Assembly: GCA_016401345.1 (NCBI GenBank)
Contig: JAEACG010000002.1
Coordinates: forward strand, 804,225-868,224
Source: Fictibacillus nanhaiensis
Lineage (GTDB): Bacteria; Bacillota; Bacilli; Bacillales; Fictibacillaceae
Length of the DNA stretch: 64,000 nucleotides
Direction of reading: 5' to 3'
Both the position numbers and the translations under genes were made by a program. Below are positions 7,499 to 15,172 of this stretch, piece by piece (within the stretch, counting starts at the first letter, position 1; each line of letters opens with the position of its first letter). The notes under the pieces are model-generated. The model saw nothing but the letters and a program-made list of their open reading frames with translations, had not been told where the DNA came from and searched no databases.

Positions 7499-9682
7499 AT
7501 GAGTAAAATCGTTATTTTAGCAGAAAAGCCATCTCAAGCGAAGGCGTATGCAGACGCCTTTACGGTAAAGAAAAAAGATAAAACGTTCATTGAATTAAAC
7601 CCATGCAGCATCTTTCCAAGTGGCGCGACAATTACATGGGGAATTGGTCATTTGGTTGAGCTGAAGCAACCTAAAGAATATAAGTCTGAATGGGGAACGT
7701 GGCGTTTGTCTTCTCTACCCATCTTGCCTGAACGATATGAATTCAAGGTAGCAACGGGAAAGTATGAACAGTTTAACGCGGTAAAACGGTTATTTAAAGA
7801 AGCGGACATCATCATTAACGGATGTGATGTGGATCGTGAAGGCTCGAACATCTTTTATTCGATCTACCATATGACAGGTGTGAGAGGGAAAACCATTAGA
7901 CGCCTATGGATTAATTCTCTAGAAGTCGATGAGGTTCGTAAAGGATTTTCGAATCTTCATGATAACGAGAAAGATCTATTGCTTTATGCTGAAGCCAAAA
8001 CACGTCAGATCTCTGATTGGCTCGTTGGCATGAACGGAAGTCGCCTTTATACGTTACTGTTGCAGCAAAAGGGACTTACAGATAGCTTGAGCATTGGTAG
8101 GGTGCAGTCGCCAACAACGTACTTGATCTACCAAAGGCACCTCGAGATCGAGAATTTCGTGGCAAAACCTTTTTATGAGATTGAAGGGAAATTTACGGCC
8201 GCAAACGGAAAGTATCGGGGCAAAGCCAAAATTAAAAGTGAGAAACAAGAAGAAGTTCAACAGCTGCTAGATAAGCACAACATTACCGGAAAAGATTCGG
8301 GTATCATTAAAGCCGTTTCGAAAAAGGAAATGAGGATCAAATCACCTAAGTTACACTCGCTCTCGACGTTACAGGCAACAGCGAATAGAAGATGGAAGTA
8401 TAGTCCGAAGAAGGTATTGGATACGGTTCAAAAATTGTACGATAAGAAAATCTTATCGTATCCAAGGACAGACACTCAATACATTACCGAAAATGAGTTT
8501 GCGTATCTATCGGCAAACCTTGAGTCCTATCAAGGTCTCATAGAGAATCGTTTTGCTGCAGCATCTAAACGACCTAGTAAAAGATATGTAGACGGATCCA
8601 AGGTACAGGAACACTATGCGATTATTCCAACAAAACAGGTTCCAACTCGTGCCAAGATTCAAGGGTTATCCATCGAAGAAAAGAACATTTACTTTGAAGT
8701 ATTGAACACGACGCTTGCCATGTTTCATCACGACTATGTATACGAAGAGACAAAAGTAACAACGAGCGTGAACGGTTTAGACTTCGATTCTGTAGGAAAA
8801 ACAGAGATCAGCAAAGGGTGGAAAGAACTATTTAACTACGGATCAAAAGACAAAGAAAACACAAATGCTAAGAAAGATGAGAACGCACCACAAGCTCTTC
8901 CGAAACTTGAAAAAGGGGAGGAAGTGAAAAGTATTGTCAAAATGAAGGAAGGGATGACTACCCCTCCAAAACCTTATACAGAAGGTCAACTCATCTCGAT
9001 GATGAAAACGTGTGGTAAGTCGGTCGAGAATGAAGAAGAAATGGAAATCTTGAAAGAAGTAGAAGGCTTAGGTACAGAAGCAACACGAAGCGGAATCATT
9101 GAAACCATTAAAAAACACCAATACATTGAAGTGAAAAAGAACATTGTCCATATTACTGAAAAAGGAAAAATTCTATGTCAGTCCATAGAAGGCAATCTGC
9201 TTTCCAGTCCATCCATGACCGCTAAATGGGAAACCTATTTAAAGAAAATCGGAAACGGAAATGGAACACCTCAAGCTTTTTTGGGAAGTATCGCAAAGTT
9301 TCTTAATAAATTGATCGAAGAAGTACCTGGTCAATTGAATGCTGCACCTATCCAGCAGAGTATTGATGGAGTGAAGAATGTAAGTCAGAAACCGATTGCT
9401 ATTTGTCCTAGATGTAAAAAAGGAAAGATCAGCGTAAGTCGTTCTTATTATAGATGCTCCGAACATGCTAATGGTTGCAAACAAACTTTTCCAGGGAAAT
9501 TACTCGGTAAGACGATTACAGAAAAACAAGTGAAAGATCTGTGTACGAAAGGGAAAACAAGTCTTATAAAGGGCTTTAAGCCAAAAGCAAAAGAAAAGAA
9601 AAAGTTCAGTGCGATGCTCGTTTTAAAGGAAGATTTAACGATTGGGTTTGAGTTTGCTAATCAAACTTTTGTGAAGAAGTAA
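7499..9682 (+). CDS. topB: DNA topoisomerase III
   Basis: A 727-aa type IA topoisomerase that passes single strands through a transient 5'-phosphotyrosine break and helps to resolve recombination and replication intermediates. It has the TOPRIM start ILAEKPSQAKAYADAF, the metal triad region NGCDVDREGSNIFYSI near residue 110, and the active-site tyrosine in ILSYPRTDTQYI near residue 325. The C-terminus holds a four-Cys zinc ribbon (CPRCKKGK, then YRCSEHANGC, residues 640-670). Length matches Bacillus TopB. ATG 7499 has AGGTGAAG ahead. It appears to be a single-gene unit with its own terminator. Confidence 0.97.
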   Translation: MSKIVILAEKPSQAKAYADAFTVKKKDKTFIELNPCSIFPSGATITWGIGHLVELKQPKEYKSEWGTWRLSSLPILPERYEFKVATGKYEQFNAVKRLFKEADIIINGCDVDREGSNIFYSIYHMTGVRGKTIRRLWINSLEVDEVRKGFSNLHDNEKDLLLYAEAKTRQISDWLVGMNGSRLYTLLLQQKGLTDSLSIGRVQSPTTYLIYQRHLEIENFVAKPFYEIEGKFTAANGKYRGKAKIKSEKQEEVQQLLDKHNITGKDSGIIKAVSKKEMRIKSPKLHSLSTLQATANRRWKYSPKKVLDTVQKLYDKKILSYPRTDTQYITENEFAYLSANLESYQGLIENRFAAASKRPSKRYVDGSKVQEHYAIIPTKQVPTRAKIQGLSIEEKNIYFEVLNTTLAMFHHDYVYEETKVTTSVNGLDFDSVGKTEISKGWKELFNYGSKDKENTNAKKDENAPQALPKLEKGEEVKSIVKMKEGMTTPPKPYTEGQLISMMKTCGKSVENEEEMEILKEVEGLGTEATRSGIIETIKKHQYIEVKKNIVHITEKGKILCQSIEGNLLSSPSMTAKWETYLKKIGNGNGTPQAFLGSIAKFLNKLIEEVPGQLNAAPIQQSIDGVKNVSQKPIAICPRCKKGKISVSRSYYRCSEHANGCKQTFPGKLLGKTITEKQVKDLCTKGKTSLIKGFKPKAKEKKKFSAMLVLKEDLTIGFEFANQTFVKK

Positions 9683-9755
9683 AGGTCGATTTTGGTTAGG
9701 GATAGATAGAAAGAATATTGCTACTTTCGCTTTCTCTTGTGTTCATCATCATTCG

Positions 9756-9783
9756 AAGACTCGTCTGAGACGAGTCTTTTATA
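9756..9783 (+). terminator. intrinsic terminator after topB
   Basis: A 10-bp perfect stem, AAGACTCGTC / GACGAGTCTT, closes on a short loop and is followed by TTTTAT. Confidence 0.85.
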
Positions 9784-9812
9784 GCAAGTAAGAATTTATT
9801 TTTGGAAATCAG

Positions 9813-9841
9813 TTGACATTTTAGGTACTCAGTCATACAAT
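9813..9841 (+). promoter_or_regulatory. sigma-A promoter P1 of the padR gene, with operator in the spacer
   Basis: TTGACA at 9813-9818 and TACAAT at 9836-9841 are separated by exactly 17 bases, a near-consensus vegetative promoter. The spacer contains GGTACTCAGTCATAC (9824-9838), a sequence repeated at 9896 and 10721 in equivalent positions. It is a likely binding site for the PadR regulator encoded downstream. Confidence 0.8.
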
Positions 9842-9853
9842 GTAGAGGTAGTA

Positions 9854-9917
9854 AGTAATACTAAATAGTAATATGATTTCAAATTTTTTTACAACGGTAC
9901 TAAGTCATACTTATTAT
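9854..9917 (+). promoter_or_regulatory. second padR promoter and operator copy
   Basis: TTTACA (9888-9893) and TATTAT (9912-9917) are 18 bases apart and hold GGTACTAAGTCATAC at 9896-9910. Just upstream, AGTAATACTAAATAGTAA (9854-9871) matches the sequence downstream of the third operator (10744-10761). A transcript from here would start only a few bases before the AAAGGAGG ribosome site, so it argues against the ATG at 9873 as translation start. Confidence 0.65.
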
Positions 9918-9947
9918 AGGTCAGATGAAATAAAGGAGGCTTTTGAC

Positions 9948-10268
9948 ATCGAACATTTAACAGAAATGCTAAAAGGTTCACTTGAAGGCTGCGTATTGGA
10001 AATTATCAGCCGTCATGAAACCTATGGCTATGAAATTACACGCCGCTTAAACGATCAAGGATTTACAGAAGTGGTGGAGGGTACGGTATACACGATCCTC
10101 GTCCGATTGGAAAAGAAGAAATTAGTAGACATCGTTAAGAAGCCGTCAGATATGGGTCCGCCTCGAAAGTTTTACACGCTGAATGAAGCTGGCAGACAAG
10201 AACTTGAATCCTTTTGGCGAAAATGGGATTTCGTATCTTCAAAGATTAATGTATTGAAATCACAATAA
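9948..10268 (+). CDS. PadR family transcriptional regulator
   Basis: A winged-helix PadR protein; the family represses efflux and stress genes and dissociates on ligand binding. The core reads LKGSLEGCVLEIISRHETYG, and the wing region is VEGTVYTILVRLEKKKLV. The frame is open from an ATG at 9873, but that region holds a promoter and operator. The strong AAAGGAGG at 9932-9939 points to a start near 9948, where the codon is ATC; the next ATG is 9966. So either a rare AUC start or the ATG 9966 is used. The protein would be about 106 aa. It is the first gene of a PadR-DUF1048-ABC exporter cluster. Confidence 0.85.
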   Translation: MEHLTEMLKGSLEGCVLEIISRHETYGYEITRRLNDQGFTEVVEGTVYTILVRLEKKKLVDIVKKPSDMGPPRKFYTLNEAGRQELESFWRKWDFVSSKINVLKSQ

Positions 10269-10326
10269 GCTCATAAAGTGTTTCGGTAGCATGATGAATG
10301 AAAGGAATAAAAAGGAGGAAAGAAAT

Positions 10327-10668
10327 ATGTTGGAATGGATTAAAAAGATGATCGGTGATAAGAAAGAATACAAGATGATGATGGCGCGTGTTGAAGCTCT
10401 TCCAGAGGATTATCAGTTTGTATTTAAAAAGATTCAAACGTATATGTGGAACTTTTCATCTGGAAACGGAATGGATATGCTACACATCCAGTATGAGTTG
10501 ATTGATCTGTTTGAAGCAGGAGCAGCACAAGGGAGACCAGTGCTAGACATTACAGGGGAAGACGTGGCATCGTTCGCAGATGAACTTGTAGCAAACGCCA
10601 AAACCTATTTTGCTAAATATCGTGAAGATCTGAACCAAAGTATTCAGAAGGAATTAGGAAAAGAGTAA
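10327..10668 (+). CDS. DUF1048 family protein
   Basis: A 113-aa, mostly helical, charged protein starting MLEWIKKMIGDKKEYK behind AAAGGAGGAAAG. The family (DUF1048) is typically found between a PadR regulator and an ABC exporter, as here, and its exact role is not established. No membrane segment or catalytic motif is visible. It is transcribed with the PadR gene and followed by a terminator before the exporter genes. Confidence 0.85.
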   Translation: MLEWIKKMIGDKKEYKMMMARVEALPEDYQFVFKKIQTYMWNFSSGNGMDMLHIQYELIDLFEAGAAQGRPVLDITGEDVASFADELVANAKTYFAKYREDLNQSIQKELGKE

Positions 10669-10677
10669 CATTTATGG

Positions 10678-10717
10678 CTGAATAGAATGTACTGTGAACT
10701 ATTCAGTTGTTTTTTTA
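10678..10717 (+). terminator. intrinsic terminator between DUF1048 and the ABC genes
   Basis: The 8-bp stem CTGAATAG / CTATTCAG is followed by TTGTTTTTTT. The ABC genes restart from their own promoter just after it. Confidence 0.75.
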
Positions 10718-10761
10718 CTCGGTACTAAGTAACACTTATTATCAGTGATACTGAATAGTAA
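10714..10761 (+). promoter_or_regulatory. promoter and operator of the ABC exporter genes
   Basis: TTTACT (10714-10719) and TATTAT (10737-10742) are 17 bases apart, with GGTACTAAGTAACAC (10721-10735) in the spacer. AGTGATACTGAATAGTAA follows at 10744-10761. The same two-part arrangement occurs in front of padR, so one regulator probably controls both units. Confidence 0.7.
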
Positions 10762-10787
10762 AATCATAATTTATTAGGAGGAAAAAC

Positions 10788-11549
10788 ATGAATGTAACAG
10801 CGATTTCTATAAAAGGCTTAAAAAAGTCTTTCAAAGATAAGGAAGTTTTAAAAGGAGTAGATATAGAGGTGAATAGGGGAGAAATCTTCGCTTTGTTAGG
10901 ATCAAATGGAGCGGGGAAGACGACGATCGTCAACATTCTTTCCACATTGATGAAAGCGGATGAAGGGGAAGCGATAATCTGTGGATATGATGTCGATCGA
11001 CAAACCGATGGAGTTCGTCAGAGCATTAGTTTAACAGGACAGTTTGCGGCCTTAGACGGAATGCTTACTGGGCGTGAAAACCTTATGATGATTGCTAAAT
11101 TAAGAGGTGTTAACAATCCAGGTGAAGTCGCAGATCATTTACTTGAAAGATTCAGCTTAACAGAAGCTGCGAACAAACGCAGTGACCAATATTCTGGGGG
11201 TATGAAACGAAGGCTGGATATTGCCATGAGTCTGATTGGAACACCGGACGTTATTTTTCTCGACGAACCAACAACAGGACTTGATCCTGAAGCGCGTATT
11301 GAAGTTTGGAATACTGTAAAAGAACTTGCCAATGGTGGAACGACAATATTACTGACCACACAATACTTGGAAGAAGCCGAGCAGCTCGCAGATCGTATTG
11401 CGATATTACATGGTGGGAAAATCATCAAGGCCGGCACGCTGCAAGAACTAAAAAAAATGTTCCCGAAAGCGAAAGTGGAGTACGTTGAGAAGCAGCCATC
11501 ACTAGAGGATATTTTCCTCAACATCATCGGTAAAAAGGAGAGTGTGTAA
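10788..11549 (+). CDS. ABC transporter ATP-binding protein (DrrA-like)
   Basis: A 253-aa nucleotide-binding subunit of an exporter. The Walker A motif LLGSNGAGKTT lies at residues 36-46, the ABC signature is YSGGMKRRLD near 135, and Walker B is VIFLDEPTTGLDP near 155. The C-terminal segment ending EDIFLNIIG matches the daunorubicin-resistance (DrrA) group, whose members drive export of drugs or antibiotics. ATG follows AGGAGGAAAA. It directly abuts the permease gene and sits under a PadR-type operator, so inducible efflux is the likely role; the substrate is unknown. Confidence 0.95.
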   Translation: MNVTAISIKGLKKSFKDKEVLKGVDIEVNRGEIFALLGSNGAGKTTIVNILSTLMKADEGEAIICGYDVDRQTDGVRQSISLTGQFAALDGMLTGRENLMMIAKLRGVNNPGEVADHLLERFSLTEAANKRSDQYSGGMKRRLDIAMSLIGTPDVIFLDEPTTGLDPEARIEVWNTVKELANGGTTILLTTQYLEEAEQLADRIAILHGGKIIKAGTLQELKKMFPKAKVEYVEKQPSLEDIFLNIIGKKESV

Positions 11550-12299
11550 ATGAAAAGCATAACAGGAACTTTATTAGGACGATTAATGCGTAATATCATG
11601 CGAAGTCCGGATACGATTATCACGGTGGCTATTACCCCGATTATGATGATGCTATTGTTTGTTTATGTATTCGGAGGGGCGATTGAGGCAGGAACAGACA
11701 ACTATGTGAATTACTTATTACCAGGCATTTTGCTGATGGCGATCGCATCAGGTGTGGCTTATACCTCTGTACGGCTGTTTACAGATGTGAAGAGCGGGTT
11801 AATGGCACGCTTCATTACCATGCCAATCAAAAGATCATCCGTATTGTGGGCGCATGTTTTAACCTCACTTGTTTCTAATGCCCTTACGATTTTAATTGTA
11901 ATCTTAGTCGCCTTGCTGATGGGTTTTCGTTCTAACGCAGGACTTCTAGATTGGCTTTCTGTAGCCGGAATACTTGGACTATTTACGCTATCGCTAACAT
12001 GGCTCGCCGTTATTCCGGGTTTAACAGCAAGTTCAATGGAAGGAGCAACAGCTTATTCGTACCCGCTCGTGTTCTTACCCTTTATCAGTTCAGCATTTGT
12101 TCCAACAGAAACGATGCCTAAGGTTGTGCGGATCTTTGCTGAAAATCAACCCGTAACATCCATTGTGAACGCGATTCGTGCTCTATTGTATGATGGATCA
12201 GTGGGAAATGATATCTGGATTGCGCTTACTTGGTGTATCGGAATTATGGTTGTTGCTTACTTCTTAGCTAGTAAAAAGTTCAAACGACAGTTGGGATAA
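11550..12299 (+). CDS. ABC-2 type transporter permease (DrrB-like)
   Basis: A 249-aa membrane protein with about six hydrophobic helices, beginning immediately after the stop of the ATPase gene. It belongs to the ABC-2/DrrB type, which forms the membrane channel of the exporter. Typical features are the amphipathic N-terminus with RSPDTIITVAITPIMMMLLF and a C-terminal segment containing ENQPVTSIVNAIRALL, common in this family. Together with the ATPase it should make a complete exporter. Confidence 0.93.
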   Translation: MKSITGTLLGRLMRNIMRSPDTIITVAITPIMMMLLFVYVFGGAIEAGTDNYVNYLLPGILLMAIASGVAYTSVRLFTDVKSGLMARFITMPIKRSSVLWAHVLTSLVSNALTILIVILVALLMGFRSNAGLLDWLSVAGILGLFTLSLTWLAVIPGLTASSMEGATAYSYPLVFLPFISSAFVPTETMPKVVRIFAENQPVTSIVNAIRALLYDGSVGNDIWIALTWCIGIMVVAYFLASKKFKRQLG

Positions 12300-12313
12300 A
12301 TGAAGTGAACAAT

Positions 12314-12350
12314 AAAAAGAGACAAAGCGAGAGTTGCTTTGTCTCTTTTG
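12314..12350. terminator. bidirectional terminator between the ABC operon and the M23 gene
   Basis: The stem AAGAGACAAAGC / GCTTTGTCTCTT has A-rich and T-rich flanks on both sides and lies between two converging genes. Confidence 0.85.
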
Positions 12351-12353
12351 CTA

Positions 12354-13007
12354 TTAGTTTTTAAAAGGAAGGTCATCTTCAGAGGAAGATTGATAGCCAT
12401 CTCCAATGATGTAAATGCTTTGGTTATCTGGACTAGAAACTTTCGTATATAGAACATTTCTAGGAGATAACACCGTGCTAGCTGTACCTGCTTTTATAAT
12501 ATTAGAACTTGATCCTAACGTTGGAGAATATTGATAATAAGTCGTATCTGTATCAATTTCAAAGTGAAGGTGTGGCCCAGTTGAATACAATCCTGTATTA
12601 CCATAGTTCCCTAATCGTGTATCTTTTGTAACACTCTGCCCTTTAGATACAGCAATTGAAGCTAAGTGATTATAACGGAACACAAGATCTTTCGTTGCTT
12701 TCGTTGAATGGATGTAAGATGCAGGATATTTCACAATGACGGTGTTTCCTAAAACGTTATCGTAGCCTGTTGCTAAGACTTTACCCGTTCCACTCGCCCA
12801 AACCGCTCTGCTGCTGTTAGAGGATGTTAAGTCCCATCCATAATGTTTGAAACCAAACTTCTTCTGATAGTTAGCATTCAAGTACCCAGCCGTGATATAA
12901 GCGTTGTTGATTGGTTGAATCAACTTTTGAGCTGCTGAGGCAAACGATGGAGCAACGAGCACGAGTGAAAAAACAAGCACAGTAAATAGACTGATAAACT
13001 TTTTCAT
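12354..13007 (-). CDS. secreted M23 (LytM-type) metallopeptidase
   Basis: A 217-aa exported protein. The signal peptide is clear: MKKF, a hydrophobic stretch to residue 22 and the likely cleavage SFASAA. The zinc ligands of the LytM fold are visible as HYGWDL (His, Asp) and the HxH in GPHLHFEID near residue 140. Such enzymes cut peptide cross-links in peptidoglycan. The tail is Ser- and Asp-rich (SSSEDDLPFKN). The start is the ATG at 13007 behind GAGGAGGAG. It converges on the ABC operon. A spore-cortex or wall-remodelling role is an inference. Confidence 0.9.
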   Translation of the reverse strand: MKKFISLFTVLVFSLVLVAPSFASAAQKLIQPINNAYITAGYLNANYQKKFGFKHYGWDLTSSNSSRAVWASGTGKVLATGYDNVLGNTVIVKYPASYIHSTKATKDLVFRYNHLASIAVSKGQSVTKDTRLGNYGNTGLYSTGPHLHFEIDTDTTYYQYSPTLGSSSNIIKAGTASTVLSPRNVLYTKVSSPDNQSIYIIGDGYQSSSEDDLPFKN

Positions 13008-13299
13008 AATAATTCTCCTCCTCTTAATTCGTTCCAATATAATGCAGAAAAGGAAAAATGTATACGAGTTTCGGGGACATCGAGAAAAAATGATAAGGTC
13101 TTACTACAGAAGTTTATTTACATGACCTATTTCTAGTAGTTTTTGTGCGTATCTATTTAACTAGATAAGTATTTTAGAATAGGATGGAAACTTTGAGTGT
13201 AGGAAGCTTCCAAATAGGTACTTTCAATTCAGAAAAGGTTTAAGAGTAGTGCAATCGAATATATCTTATGAGCCAAAATGAACATCGGAGGAATTGATT

Positions 13300-13737
13300 A
13301 TGAAGGTTAATAGAATCGATCATGTGAGTATAAACGTAAATAATCTTTCAAAAGCGAAAGCATTTTTCCAAGATATAGGGCTTGAAGTGAAAGCGGAATG
13401 GGAAATGCAAGGAGATCAGTTGGACAGGATTGTTGGACTAAAAAATGTTAGAACGAGCTGTGTAGCTTTAGGAATGCCTGAAGGTCAGACCTGGATAGAA
13501 CTCGTCAAATTTAATACGCCGTCAGATGATTCAGATACGCAACAACCCTCACCAAATACACTAGGCATTCGACATATCTGCTTTGCTGTTGAGGATCTTG
13601 AAGCGATCGTTGCTATTTTGAAAAAGAAGGGTATGGAGACCTTTAGTGAGATCGAGCAATATGAAGACAGTTATAAACTATGCTACGTTCGTGGTCCCGA
13701 GGGAATTATTTTAGAGTTAGCGGAGAAAATCGGCTAA
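13300..13737 (+). CDS. VOC / glyoxalase superfamily protein
   Basis: A 145-aa protein with two beta-alpha-beta-beta-beta units of the vicinal-oxygen-chelate fold: RIDHVSINVNNLSKAKAFF at the start and IRHICFAVEDLEAIVAILK in the second half. The metal-site candidates are His in each first strand and Glu in GIILELAEK at the C-terminus. The family includes glyoxalases, dioxygenases and epimerases; the reaction cannot be assigned. The ATG follows GGAGG at eight bases. Confidence 0.88.
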   Translation: MKVNRIDHVSINVNNLSKAKAFFQDIGLEVKAEWEMQGDQLDRIVGLKNVRTSCVALGMPEGQTWIELVKFNTPSDDSDTQQPSPNTLGIRHICFAVEDLEAIVAILKKKGMETFSEIEQYEDSYKLCYVRGPEGIILELAEKIG

Positions 13738-13743
13738 TTAAAA

Positions 13744-13766
13744 AGACCAGACTATAATCTGGTCTA
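13744..13766 (-). terminator. terminator of the minus-strand membrane gene
   Basis: The perfect stem AGACCAGA / TCTGGTCT is followed on the minus strand by a short T run (CTTTTT). A nearly identical stem is present at 15054-15086. Confidence 0.65.
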
Positions 13767-13781
13767 TTGCAATTGGATAGA

Positions 13782-14039
13782 TTAGGGCTTATTCCAAGTT
13801 ACGATCAAGAAAAAAACAGTAATGATTACGATTAATCCAGATAGAGTTAGTGTCAAGATACTTGCCGTTTTCCATTTCCCTTTACCAGAGAAAAGTGTTA
13901 AGATCCAGGCTACAATATAGCCCCATAGAGCAAACCATGCATAAGAAGCTGCAAAGAATCCAATGTACTTTCCAAGCCAAGTTGGAATCAAACCCACGAT
14001 AAAAATGATTATTGCAAATAACCCCAAGTACTTTTTCAT
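13782..14039 (-). CDS. small hypothetical membrane protein
   Basis: An 85-aa protein with three hydrophobic helices (residues 5-20, 26-50 and 60-80) and a basic central loop SGKGKWKT. I use the ATG at 14039 because GAGGTG lies nine bases upstream; an ATG four codons earlier is less well served. The family is not recognised and the gene stands alone. Confidence 0.7.
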   Translation of the reverse strand: MKKYLGLFAIIIFIVGLIPTWLGKYIGFFAASYAWFALWGYIVAWILTLFSGKGKWKTASILTLTLSGLIVIITVFFLIVTWNKP

Positions 14040-14225
14040 AAATGGCTGCACCTCAGTTTATGATATATGTATTAAATTACCATAATATGTATGCTAGTGG
14101 TGAGAAACTTACTGCCTCTCAAGAATTAATTTGCCTTAGAGTAAAAGTTAGTCAAAAAGTAGTAAGCAACGAAAGGAATCGCATGGTAAAATAAGGTACA
14201 TAATCAAGCGAGAGGAATTCAACTT

Positions 14226-14699
14226 ATGTCATATGTGATTCAATTTGTTTTAGCAGTTATTGTGTTTCTTTTTTCAACGTTTTCAGCATGGTATGAAGGA
14301 AGTGAATTAAGAGATACGTGGTGGGAATGGAAGTACTCGGCTATGTTTTCAAACTGGAAGCATGGAACAGTAACAAATGTCTCTGAGATATCTGGATTCG
14401 ATCATTTCATTTACGCCGCAAAATTTAAACCACTGTTTCCAATACTCATGATAATCAGTTTGCTGTATATTCTTGTGTTACTTGCTACATGGCTTTTAAG
14501 AAATCACACGAACAAACTGAGCTTATTTTTCAGCTTGCTCGGCCTTACATTATTTCTAGCCAGTTCGTTAACGTTTAGATCTCCTACTATGGGTCTGGAA
14601 TGGTTTACTTGGCTGTTTCTGTTAGCTGGAATGTCGAGTAGCATCGCTGCAGTAATGTTGAGGATAAAATTCACAACGAATAATCAAGAGGTATATTAA
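14226..14699 (+). CDS. hypothetical membrane protein (possibly DUF4306)
   Basis: A 157-aa protein with four membrane helices: residues 3-19, 72-92, 100-115 and 125-143. The extended loop after the first helix starts SAWYEGSELRDTWWEW. The N-terminal pattern of a helix followed by FSTFSAWYEG reminds me of the DUF4306 family, which has no known function; I hold this weakly. The ATG follows GAGAGGAATT. Confidence 0.7.
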   Translation: MSYVIQFVLAVIVFLFSTFSAWYEGSELRDTWWEWKYSAMFSNWKHGTVTNVSEISGFDHFIYAAKFKPLFPILMIISLLYILVLLATWLLRNHTNKLSLFFSLLGLTLFLASSLTFRSPTMGLEWFTWLFLLAGMSSSIAAVMLRIKFTTNNQEVY

Positions 14700-14781
14700 A
14701 GTTTGCATTTCTTCGAGAAGAAGAAGTGTATTAAAAACCATTTAATAAACAGTGTATCTACATGAAGAAAGTGAATGAATA

Positions 14782-14889
14782 ATGGAGAAAGCATTCCTCT
14801 ATCCAGTTACGTCTTTCATCTCATTAATTTCTAAAACATTTTTAATCATCATGTTAGTTAGTGAAATATACTTCTTTCCAACTATATGA
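14782..14889 (+). other. 35-codon hydrophobic ORF, coding status uncertain
   Basis: An ATG-started frame of 35 residues with a hydrophobic centre (SKTFLIIMLVSEIYFF). It ends in TGA overlapping the ATG of the next frame (ATGA). The ribosome site is poor. It may be a decayed small membrane gene. Confidence 0.25.
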
Positions 14890-15038
14890 TAGGGTATATA
14901 CTAGCCATTATTTTAGGGTTTAGCATTTAGAAAACAAATGTTATAAAAGTGGCTTTATAGTCAGTAGGAATTGTATTAATGCTTCTTTTTCTAGCCATAA
15001 TGATCACTGTTCTTCTTTGTACTGGTGGTGAACCATAA
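14886..15038 (+). pseudogene. small membrane protein gene with two in-frame TAG codons
   Basis: A single 50-codon frame from ATG 14886 to TAA 15036-15038 encodes two hydrophobic segments (MIGYILAIILGFSI and VGIVLMLLFLAIMITVLL), but it is cut by TAG at 14928-14930 and TAG at 14958-14960. The frame is preserved throughout, which suggests point nonsense changes rather than indels. No intact homologue was seen in the window. Confidence 0.45.
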
Positions 15039-15053
15039 TAAGTTAATTCTATT

Positions 15054-15086
15054 AAAAATGACCAGACGATAAATCTGGTCATTTTT
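15054..15086. terminator. bidirectional terminator
   Basis: The stem AAAATGACCAGA / TCTGGTCATTTT has T runs on both sides. It can end the exosporium operon that reads leftwards from 16963. Confidence 0.8.
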
Positions 15087-15172
15087 CTTGCTATCATTTT
15101 TACATAAATGACAAAGTCAATTTTGCAAAAAAAAATTTTGCGGTTTGGAATTGATATTGGTAATTATAGCGA

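Noticed and set aside
11135..11623. 162-codon minus-strand frame across the ABC genes
   Set aside because: It is a shadow of two well-supported exporter genes.
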